In this document: positions 1 to 6,934 of the stretch, piece after piece
Numbering within the stretch: position 1 is the first letter of the stretch
Layout: each line of letters starts with the position of its first letter
Source of the DNA: CAZCJU01 sp964498965
GTDB taxonomy: Bacteria > Bacillota > Clostridia > Oscillospirales > CAG-272
Assembly: GCA_964498965.1 (NCBI GenBank)
Contig: CAZCJU010000050.1
Location: forward strand, 1 to 13,336
Length of the DNA stretch: 13,336 nucleotides
Reading direction: 5' to 3'
Notes under the pieces: generated by a model
The model's input: only the letters and a program-made list of their open reading frames with translations
Database searches by the model: none
What the model was told of the DNA's origin: nothing
Made by a program: the position numbers and the translations under genes

Positions 1-56
1 CACACTCTCCTTGATATGTTGTTTCTGCAAATTCATTATACCATAGGTTCGTGTAC

Positions 57-94
57 GTCGGAGTTCCTTTTGCGAAAGGGGTTCCGACTTTTTT
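57..94 (+). terminator. Rho-independent terminator of an upstream gene
   Basis: A 14-base-pair stem (57-70 with 75-88, including three G-T wobbles) closes a TGCG tetraloop and is followed directly by six T residues (89-94). The T tract lies only on the + strand side, so it should stop a + strand transcript entering from the left. The upstream gene lies outside the window. Confidence 0.85.
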
Positions 95-273
95 ACTTGA
101 ATCTTCTTTCTTTTGCCGATTATTATTTTACACTAAGACATACATCGTTCCGCTTATATCGATTTTCGTTTACCTCATTTCAAGAAAAATACGATGCTTC
201 GTACAACATAACAAAATATTCAAAAATCGTCGTATTTGTACAAAATTCGTATACAGAAAAGCTAAAAAAAAAC

Positions 274-303
274 ATTTAATCAAATGAAGAAATCAAGTAT
301 AAT
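274..303 (+). promoter_or_regulatory. Possible promoter of the MBOAT/DHHW operon
   Basis: A perfect TATAAT (-10) lies at 298-303, 31 bases before the MBOAT start, with an A-rich tract (263-272) upstream that could act as an UP element. The -35 match is poor: TTTAAT at 275-280 with a 17-base spacer matches TTGACA at only three of six positions, and there is no extended -10 TG. The call rests on the -10 and its placement between a terminator and a start codon. Confidence 0.4.
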
Positions 304-334
304 TTATTTCAGATATTAAGAACGGAGAATTCAC

Positions 335-1753
335 ATGGTTTTTTCAAGTCTTGAATTTTTATTTTTGTACTTACCTATTGCGTTACTGCCGTATTTTCTC
401 TTCCCCGTTAAATGGCGTAATGCATGGCTGTTTGCCGTAAGCCTGTTGTTTTACGGTTGGGGTGAACCTGTATACATACTGCTCATGATGTTTACGATAC
501 TCGTCGATTATATTTCGGGATATCTTGTCGGAAAATACGAAAACGACAGGAAAAAAGCGAAGCGGGTACTTATCATCAGTGTCATCATAAATCTTTCGAT
601 ACTCGGATTCTTCAAATACTTCGATTTCATATGCGGAAGCATATTGAACCTCATACCCGGAATAAACATTCCGAAGCTGGGATTAAGTCTTCCGATCGGC
701 ATTTCGTTTTACACCTTTCAGGCAATGTCTTATGTTATCGACGTTTACAGACACGACGCACCCGCACAAAAGAAGTTTGTTTCGTTCGGTGCGTACGTTA
801 CCTTGTTCCCTCAGCTTATCGCCGGACCTATCGTGCGATACAAGGATGTAGACGATCAATTGAACGAACGGCATGAAAGTGTTGCGTTATTTACCTCCGG
901 TATACGCACTTTTATCGCCGGACTGTGCAAAAAAATAGTATTCGCAAACATTGTCGGCGAGTTGTGGGTATATTTCAGAGATATTCCCGCAGATGAACGC
1001 TCCGTAGTTGCGGCGTGGATAGGCATAATTTGCTACTCCTTCCAGCTGTATTTCGATTTTTCCGCATACTCGGATATGGCTATCGGTTTGGGAAAAATGA
1101 TGGGCTTTCGTTTTCTCGAAAACTTCAATTACCCCTACATTTCGCAAAGCATTACGGAATTTTGGCGTCGTTGGCATATGTCGCTTTCGACCTGGTTCAG
1201 AGACAACGTATATTTTCCCCTCGGCGGCTCGAGGTGCAGTAAATTCAAAACCTACAGAAATTTGCTCATAACATGGCTTGCAACGGGAATTTGGCACGGA
1301 GCATATTGGAACTACATTCTCTGGGGACTTTTCTACGGAATCATTTTAATGCTCGAAAAAGGATTTTTGCTTAAGGTATTGGAAAAGATACCCCGCTTTT
1401 TCAGGCACATATACACTCTTTTGCTTGTATTGTTCGGTTGGCTTCTTTTCGTTTTTGAGGATCTGCCCGCAGGAATAGTTTACCTTAAAAATATGTTCGG
1501 TATAGGTGCTTCGTGTATAATTTCCCAAAGTGACATATACACGATCGTGCGAAACATTCCGTTCTTTGCTCTTCTTTGTATTGCCTGCACGCCGTTGCCG
1601 AAAAAAATATTCTACAAGCTGTATTTCTCTCAAAACAAGACGGGATCCGTCGCTCGCTATGCAACGGCGATAAGCTGTTTTGCGATACTTATTCTGTGTA
1701 CGGCTTATCTTGTCGATTCGACATTTAACCCGTTCCTTTATTTCAGATTTTAA
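335..1753 (+). CDS. MBOAT family membrane O-acyltransferase (AlgI-like)
   Basis: This is a polytopic membrane protein of 472 residues that probably moves acetyl groups from the cytoplasm to a surface glycan outside the membrane. Hydrophobic segments cover nearly the whole length. Family signatures are clear: LFPQLIAGPIVRY (157-169), then EFWRRWHMSLSTWFRDN (275-291) with conserved His281, then TGIWHGAYWN (317-326) with His321. These two histidines correspond to the conserved pair of the AlgI/DltB family, the second being the presumed catalytic one. Length is close to the usual 470-520 residues. The start is set by GGAG at 324-327, seven bases before ATG. The stop codon is embedded in the ribosome binding site of the next gene, so the two are translationally coupled. 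The DHHW partner downstream, and the absence of dltA, dltC and dltD, argue for polysaccharide O-acetylation rather than D-alanylation. The exact glycan substrate cannot be told. Confidence 0.93.
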   Translation: MVFSSLEFLFLYLPIALLPYFLFPVKWRNAWLFAVSLLFYGWGEPVYILLMMFTILVDYISGYLVGKYENDRKKAKRVLIISVIINLSILGFFKYFDFICGSILNLIPGINIPKLGLSLPIGISFYTFQAMSYVIDVYRHDAPAQKKFVSFGAYVTLFPQLIAGPIVRYKDVDDQLNERHESVALFTSGIRTFIAGLCKKIVFANIVGELWVYFRDIPADERSVVAAWIGIICYSFQLYFDFSAYSDMAIGLGKMMGFRFLENFNYPYISQSITEFWRRWHMSLSTWFRDNVYFPLGGSRCSKFKTYRNLLITWLATGIWHGAYWNYILWGLFYGIILMLEKGFLLKVLEKIPRFFRHIYTLLLVLFGWLLFVFEDLPAGIVYLKNMFGIGASCIISQSDIYTIVRNIPFFALLCIACTPLPKKIFYKLYFSQNKTGSVARYATAISCFAILILCTAYLVDSTFNPFLYFRF

Positions 1754-1759
1754 GGAGGT
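1752..1759 (+). promoter_or_regulatory. Strong ribosome binding site of the DHHW gene
   Basis: AAGGAGGT, an essentially perfect Shine-Dalgarno sequence, sits seven bases before the ATG at 1767 and overlaps the TAA stop of the MBOAT gene. It fixes the start at 1767 rather than the ATG at 1760, which opens a frame of only four codons. It implies coupled translation of the pair. Confidence 0.85.
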
Positions 1760-1766
1760 ATGAGAA

Positions 1767-3137
1767 ATGAGTGAGAACGCAAAAAAAGAGATCAAAAAGC
1801 CAGAAGCCGAGATACTTGTCGATAGGCAGCTTGAGATCGCCGACGGCACAAAACGTGCGGATCTTACCGGTTTGATACTTTTTGCCGCATTTATATTGAT
1901 ATTTGCCGTTGCGTTTTGGGTAGTTCCCGACAACAAAACCTCCGAGCTTGAGCGTCGCCAGCTGAAACAGTGTCCCGATTTTACATTTTCAAGGCTGTGG
2001 CAGGATGTCAAAAAAGACACATCGGAGCTTTTCATGACTTACGAGGAAAAGCTTGCGTCTACGGAATCAAATCCGTCGCTTGCGGACGAAATAGCCGATT
2101 ACTATTCCGATCAATTCCCTTTGCGTAACGAACTGCGTACACTTAAAGCCGCCTCCGAAATTCTTCTCGGCAAGTGCGAAAACAATGACGTAATGTTCGG
2201 CAACGGCGGATATTTGATAAAGAAAGACACACTGACGCAAATAGTATCCGTCGACGGTCAGACCGCCGACAGCAAGGACGCAATAGAAACGATAACGAAG
2301 AACGTCAACTATTTAAACGCATTGAATAAGACCGTATTGTCCGATAAAAACATTCAGCTCATAACGGCTATTGCCGGCAGAAGCGTAGACGTTATGGAAA
2401 GCAAGCTTCCCTCATACTATCCGTATGATGAAACCGTTGAGTTATATTGGGACGCATTCGAAAAGGCGACGAGCGAAAAGAATATTAATACCGTCGATCT
2501 GCGAGAGGCTCTGATCAAGCACGTCGATAACGACGAGTATGTTTATTACAAAACCGACCATCATTGGACAAGTGACGGAGCGTATTACGCATATGTCGAG
2601 CTTGCAAATGCACTCGGAATAACGCCGCATGACATATCCGAATACGATATTCAAACGGTCAGCGAGGATTTTTACGGTACGGTATACGCAAAGGCAGGTG
2701 CTTCGCTTGCCGGTGCGGACGAGATCAAGCTTTACAGATACAGCGGTGACGAGCAATTTACGGTCAGCATACCGAACGGTGAAGACGTATGCGAATACAA
2801 GGGCTTTTACTCCTTTAATTATCTTGAAACCGCAGATCAATACGGAATGTTTATCGGTCATTCGGACACGAGCGTCGGAGGCAACAACGCAGTTACCTAT
2901 GTTACCAAGGATACCGACGAGGAAAGAGAAACATTGATTTTGATAAAAGACAGCTTTGCACACAGCGTCGTTCCTTTTCTCGCACAGCATTACGACCTCG
3001 TAATACTCGACCTTCGTTACACGGGGAATGAAACCGTTTCCAATGTTATAGCAACACGCAATGTTAAAGCGGTCATCGTGCTTGAAAACATGGAAACTTT
3101 CATGAACGATTCGTCCGCATTGCAAAAAGCATTTTGA
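1767..3137 (+). CDS. DHHW family protein (AlgX/AlgJ-like O-acetylation partner)
   Basis: A 456-residue, probably membrane-anchored extracytoplasmic protein. A short charged N-terminus is followed by one hydrophobic segment (about 33-53). Then come SELERRQL (59-66) and a YYSDQFPLRNEL stretch (112-123), both typical of the family. The defining motif KTDHHWTSDGAYYAY spans 262-276 (DHHW at 264-267), and the serine block LIKDSFAHS lies at 392-400. In AlgX/AlgJ a D-x-H motif plus a later serine form the SGNH-hydrolase-like acetyl-transfer site. Asp264, His266 and Ser396 are the equivalent residues by position, so the site looks complete. The gene begins 13 bases after the MBOAT stop. The likely division of labour is that the MBOAT protein exports the acetyl group and this protein places it on the glycan. 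No closer substrate assignment is possible. Confidence 0.88.
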   Translation: MSENAKKEIKKPEAEILVDRQLEIADGTKRADLTGLILFAAFILIFAVAFWVVPDNKTSELERRQLKQCPDFTFSRLWQDVKKDTSELFMTYEEKLASTESNPSLADEIADYYSDQFPLRNELRTLKAASEILLGKCENNDVMFGNGGYLIKKDTLTQIVSVDGQTADSKDAIETITKNVNYLNALNKTVLSDKNIQLITAIAGRSVDVMESKLPSYYPYDETVELYWDAFEKATSEKNINTVDLREALIKHVDNDEYVYYKTDHHWTSDGAYYAYVELANALGITPHDISEYDIQTVSEDFYGTVYAKAGASLAGADEIKLYRYSGDEQFTVSIPNGEDVCEYKGFYSFNYLETADQYGMFIGHSDTSVGGNNAVTYVTKDTDEERETLILIKDSFAHSVVPFLAQHYDLVILDLRYTGNETVSNVIATRNVKAVIVLENMETFMNDSSALQKAF

Positions 3138-3448
3138 TTGGTAAAAAGTTAATAGATAAAGGTCCTTGCATTTGTTCATCGATCGTCGATCGTCAAACGT
3201 CGATAAAAGCTCACTACAGAAAGTGTCGCATTCAATGAAAGAGTAGCACATTGTGGATTGAAAATCCGAAGATTTGCACGAAAGAACATTATAGTATTTA
3301 CAAACTATTCCGCAACCATAAAAGATGAATTTGCTAAGGGGCTAACCGTTCTTTTACGGTACCGTGTGTAACATCGGATATCCGGCACTTCGATCATGCA
3401 GTACGATAAAAAATCATCTGTCAAATTTTCGGCAGATGATTTTTTAAT
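3138..3448. other. Convergent intergenic region with several small palindromes
   Basis: The gap between the DHHW gene and the convergent helicase-nuclease gene holds no supported gene. Several short inverted repeats are visible: CGATCG at 3180-3185 and again at 3187-3192, GGATT/AATCC around GAA (3255-3267), ACCGT/ACGGT around a six-base T-rich loop (3345-3360), and the palindrome CGGATATCCG (3375-3384). None but the terminal hairpin (3407-3446) has a T tract. I see no tRNA fold and no credible small open frame with a ribosome binding site. Confidence 0.6.
3407..3446. terminator. Bidirectional rho-independent terminator
   Basis: A 16-base-pair stem (3407-3422 with 3431-3446, one T-G wobble) closes an 8-base loop. 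The stem begins with six A residues and ends with six T residues, so either strand yields a hairpin followed by a U tract. It lies three bases after the stop codon of the - strand helicase-nuclease gene. It is also the first good terminator for the + strand MBOAT/DHHW transcript, which would then carry a 3' untranslated tail of about 300 bases. Confidence 0.88.
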
Positions 3449-6400
3449 TCAGAGTTCGATAACTTTGTCAAGACAGAACGAATACAGCAACAGTGAGGTG
3501 ACTTTTTTCTTTGTTATTTTTTCTATTGCGGGTTTATAGTACATAAGCTGCATTCTGTGACGATTTTTGAATTCTTCTACGTCCTGCGGTGTATCTTTAA
3601 GTCTATCCGTTTTATAATCGAGTATTGTCAACGTGCCGTCGTCGTTTTCATACGCACAATCGATCACGCCCTGCACGAAAAGAACCTCGCCCGACAACGC
3701 CTCTTTATTTACTAAAGTGAAATCGCAAGCCGGCAAACCGATATTAAAGCGATACTCGCGAAGCACTTTCGGTGAATTTACGATTTTTTCGTAGACCTCA
3801 TTTTCGAAGAAGCGTTTGACCTCGAATTTATATATCAGCTCCGAATATTTTTTCGGTATATAGCCCTCTGCGATCAATCTTTCGCATTCTTCGTCAACAT
3901 TACGCTTGGCGTTTTGCATATTACAAAACTGCATAAAGACGTGTGTTGCGATCCCTCTTTCCGCACTTTTATTCGTCTGTGCCTGAATAAATGAAAAATC
4001 GGGTTCAAGGTCTGTTATTTCACTCTCGGCGGACTTTTCATCGTCATCGTCGAGAAAATCCGGATAAAGTTTTGACACGGCGACCTTTTTCGGCAATTTT
4101 ACGATCTGCTCGTAAGGATAAACAAACTCGAATCGTTTTTTGAAGATATCGACAAGCTCGTTTTTGTATTTCGACTCCGTTTTCGCATCGTTTTTTGTTT
4201 CGGCAAACTCCGTCTTGCTTTCAAAATCGGGTGAAACCGTTATTTTATACGGCTTATCGGTTTTATTCGGATCAAGGCACGACAAGAGCAAGGAAATATC
4301 ATCGGTTACGGACTTTAAACCGCAGCTTTTTTTCGAGTGAGCCATGTACACTTCGTTATATAGCCTTGTCGGGTCATTCGTTTCGGCGGTTATAAACAAT
4401 CTTTGTCTTGCACGTGTCATTGCCACATACAGCACACGTCCTTCTTCTCGAAAATCCTTATCCTTATTATCCGCATTAATAATCGAAAGCATCGGATATT
4501 TATTAATTACGAATCCGCTTTCGTCCTTGATTTTGAAACCGAAGCCGTATTTCTGAGAATAATCAAAATTCGTTTCTTTTCGCTGTATATTTTTTTTACC
4601 GCACCCGCACAGAAAGCACACGGGGAATTCAAGGCCTTTTGATTTATGCACGGTAAGGATTTTAACGCAGTTATCGTCCTCGCTTTTTGCGGCACCGAGT
4701 GTTTTCCCTTTGTAGATTATATCCTTAAGGTATTTAATGAAATTATACAATCCCTTAAACGAGCCTTGTTCAAAAGCTTTTGCGTATTCATACAGCAAAG
4801 TCAGATTCGCACATTTAGCTTCGATATCCGGATCGGAAGCATTCTCGCAGGCATAGAGGAGTGCCGTTAAATTAGTATCACGGTACAAATAATCGATAAA
4901 TCCGTCGGTGGGCATACTTGCGGCAACGTGCCGATACCGCGAAAGCTTTTCTATCGATTTTTTACACTTTTCGTTTCCGTTTTCGGCAAGCAACTTCACC
5001 GTTTCGTAAAGTGACATTTGCTCGCGGTGTTGTGCGATCTCCATCATTTCGTCGATATTAAACCCGAAGATCGGGCTTTTCATCGCACCGGCGAGATAAA
5101 TATCGTTAAGAGGATTATCCACGGCACAGAGAACGCATATAACAAGCTCCACCTCCGGCGATTCGAACAGGCTTCCGTCGGCGGTATTATGTACGGATAT
5201 ACCTCTTACGGCAAGCTCGTTTTCATACAATTCCGATCCGCTTTTAGTGCTTCTCATAAGCACTGCAAAATCGCTCGGTTTATATCTTTCTCCGTTTTCG
5301 TTTTTGCCGCACTTTAAAAGCTGTGATATTTTTTCCGCGACCCACGCCGCTTCGTTTTCGCTTTCATCGTTCTTCGAGTCGAACAGCACGATCTCGACCT
5401 CTTGTTCACCGCACGCTTCGCTCTCGATTTTGCTGTATATCAATTTGTCATCATCGGTATAAGGAATATCCTCATCATCGGAAAACAGATTTGAAAACAC
5501 CTCGTTGGTAAAATCGATTATACATTCGGCACAACGGAAGTTATTTGAAAGAAATATTGTTTTTCCCGCATTTGTGGCTGTGAATTTTTTTCTGTAGGCG
5601 GCAAAAATTTCCGGCAATGCACCTCGAAATCCGTAGACCGATTGTTTAATATCGCCTACCATGAACCGTTTACCCTCGCCTATAGACGAAAAGATAAGGT
5701 CTTGAAGCTCGTTTGTATCCTGATATTCGTCGATCAAGATCTCGTCAAAATCATTCGAAATGCTTTCGGCAAGCAGTGTACGTTCGTTTTTTTCGTCATT
5801 CCAAAGCAATTTACAGGCAAAACGTTCCAGATCCGAAAAATCGAGTATTTTTCTTTCGTTTTTCTTCTTTTCGAGTCTTTCCTCAAGCACCGACAAAAAA
5901 TCGTATATACTATCGAGCAACAGCTTGCTTTTTTCGGCACCGCAGCGTATCTCATCCTCCGAATATCCGAAGAGCTTTTCGATATTCTCCATACCGTTTT
6001 TAAAGCTATCTCTCAGGCGTTTGGTTTCCGCCTTAAATTCGGTATCGCCTTTGACAGATCCAAGCCTTTGAGCGGAAAAGGTACAGGTGAGCTTTTTAAG
6101 CGTCTGTGTTTCCCCGCTTTTTACCGCATACAAGCACATTTGCATAAACCGAACGTCTTCATTCAGCGGCGGAAGATACTTTTTCGTAAACTCTTCATCG
6201 TCCGAATATTTATCCGCAAGCTTGCCGTACTCATAAATGTAATATGAAAAAACATTATTGACGGTTTCGTTGATATAATTTTGAAACACGCTTTCGCAGA
6301 AGCCGTCATTTGCGACGCATCGGTAATTTTCCGCACTGATCTTCAACAGTTGTAGTCCTTTTGAAGAATTTTTCGTCGTTTTATATATTTCCGTAAATAT

Positions 6401-6934
6401 TCGTATCAAGTTTTCGTCTGTTTTGCTTCGCAGAAAATTTTCGCACACGCTTTCGAAATGCGGTATTCTATCGAGGATCGAGGAATCGTTTTCATAGCAA
6501 TCCTCCATAAGCCGTTCCATTTCCTCATGCATCAGCAGATCGATTTCGGTTTCTTCCGCCACTCTGAGTCCGGACGGGAGCGAAAGCGAGGAACAATTTT
6601 CCTTGATAAGCGAATAGCAAAAGCTATGCACCGTACTTATTTGTGCGTTCGGCAAAGCAGCTAACTGGCGGCCTAGGAACGGTGACGGTTTTTCCGCAAG
6701 CTTATTTTTCAATTGAACGGCAATTCTCGTCTTAAGCTCTTCGGCGGCAGCCTTTGTAAATGTCACAATCAGTAATCTGTTTATATCCACAGGCGATACA
6801 CTGTCGGTAAGCATTCGAATAACTCTTTCGGTAAGAACGGCTGTTTTTCCCGAACCTGCTGCGGCGGCAACAAGTGTATCGCTTCCTCGATAAGTTATGG
6901 CAAGCGACTGGTTTTCCGTCCATTTTCTTTGCAT
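3449..6934 (-). CDS. addA: AddA-like UvrD helicase with PD-(D/E)XK nuclease domain
   Basis: A 1161-residue superfamily 1A helicase fused to a C-terminal nuclease, a little shorter than typical Firmicute AddA (about 1230). Helicase motifs in order: Walker A VAAAAGSGKT (22-31, Lys30), VTFTKAAAEELKTRI (57-71), DEYQD (402-406), GDIKQSVYGFRGA (427-439), ILTVHKSKGLEFP (759-771) and YVAMTRARQRLF (836-847). The nuclease has GIATH (His998), GVIDCAY (Asp1092), LDYKTD (Asp1106, Lys1108) and MQLMYY (Gln1129), so its catalytic set looks complete. AddA normally works with AddB to resect double-strand breaks and degrade linear DNA. No addB is present here. Instead the ATG shares its A with the TGA stop of the Lhr-like helicase gene, so this is the last gene of the TerB-led operon. 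A terminator follows three bases after its stop. It may be an AddA co-opted as effector of a defence module, or the host's only AddA displaced from addB. The symbol reflects homology only. Confidence 0.9.
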   Translation of the reverse strand: MQRKWTENQSLAITYRGSDTLVAAAAGSGKTAVLTERVIRMLTDSVSPVDINRLLIVTFTKAAAEELKTRIAVQLKNKLAEKPSPFLGRQLAALPNAQISTVHSFCYSLIKENCSSLSLPSGLRVAEETEIDLLMHEEMERLMEDCYENDSSILDRIPHFESVCENFLRSKTDENLIRIFTEIYKTTKNSSKGLQLLKISAENYRCVANDGFCESVFQNYINETVNNVFSYYIYEYGKLADKYSDDEEFTKKYLPPLNEDVRFMQMCLYAVKSGETQTLKKLTCTFSAQRLGSVKGDTEFKAETKRLRDSFKNGMENIEKLFGYSEDEIRCGAEKSKLLLDSIYDFLSVLEERLEKKKNERKILDFSDLERFACKLLWNDEKNERTLLAESISNDFDEILIDEYQDTNELQDLIFSSIGEGKRFMVGDIKQSVYGFRGALPEIFAAYRKKFTATNAGKTIFLSNNFRCAECIIDFTNEVFSNLFSDDEDIPYTDDDKLIYSKIESEACGEQEVEIVLFDSKNDESENEAAWVAEKISQLLKCGKNENGERYKPSDFAVLMRSTKSGSELYENELAVRGISVHNTADGSLFESPEVELVICVLCAVDNPLNDIYLAGAMKSPIFGFNIDEMMEIAQHREQMSLYETVKLLAENGNEKCKKSIEKLSRYRHVAASMPTDGFIDYLYRDTNLTALLYACENASDPDIEAKCANLTLLYEYAKAFEQGSFKGLYNFIKYLKDIIYKGKTLGAAKSEDDNCVKILTVHKSKGLEFPVCFLCGCGKKNIQRKETNFDYSQKYGFGFKIKDESGFVINKYPMLSIINADNKDKDFREEGRVLYVAMTRARQRLFITAETNDPTRLYNEVYMAHSKKSCGLKSVTDDISLLLSCLDPNKTDKPYKITVSPDFESKTEFAETKNDAKTESKYKNELVDIFKKRFEFVYPYEQIVKLPKKVAVSKLYPDFLDDDDEKSAESEITDLEPDFSFIQAQTNKSAERGIATHVFMQFCNMQNAKRNVDEECERLIAEGYIPKKYSELIYKFEVKRFFENEVYEKIVNSPKVLREYRFNIGLPACDFTLVNKEALSGEVLFVQGVIDCAYENDDGTLTILDYKTDRLKDTPQDVEEFKNRHRMQLMYYKPAIEKITKKKVTSLLLYSFCLDKVIEL

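Larger units (their letters stand above)
1..334. other. Non-coding region upstream of the MBOAT operon
   Basis: This stretch holds no gene I can support. It contains a rho-independent terminator for an unseen upstream + strand gene (57-94), then about 200 bases of AT-rich sequence without recognisable structure. It ends with a possible promoter (TATAAT at 298-303) and the ribosome binding site GGAG at 324-327 that serves the MBOAT gene. Short open frames across 16-287 run through the terminator hairpin, lack a ribosome binding site and read like translated AT-rich spacer, so they are not called. Confidence 0.7.

Noticed and set aside
16..287. Overlapping small + strand open frames upstream of the MBOAT gene
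   Set aside because: They run through a rho-independent terminator, lack ribosome sites and encode AT-driven Phe/Tyr/Ser/Lys-rich sequence.
335..1753. DltB for teichoic acid D-alanylation
   Set aside because: DltB is also an MBOAT protein, but dltA, dltC and dltD are missing and the partner is a DHHW protein, as in polysaccharide O-acetylation.
1346..2035. - strand open frame of 229 codons across the MBOAT/DHHW junction
   Set aside because: It spans two real + strand genes and their shared ribosome binding site; a composition shadow.
2442..3251. Long - strand open frame (269 codons) antisense to the DHHW gene
   Set aside because: It is the mirror of a well-supported coding gene, has no ribosome binding site and reads as a low-quality protein rich in Cys, Val and Arg with no domain.
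5642..6247. + strand open frame of 201 codons inside the AddA-like gene
   Set aside because: It is antisense to a gene with a full set of helicase and nuclease motifs; no promoter, ribosome site or recognisable protein.
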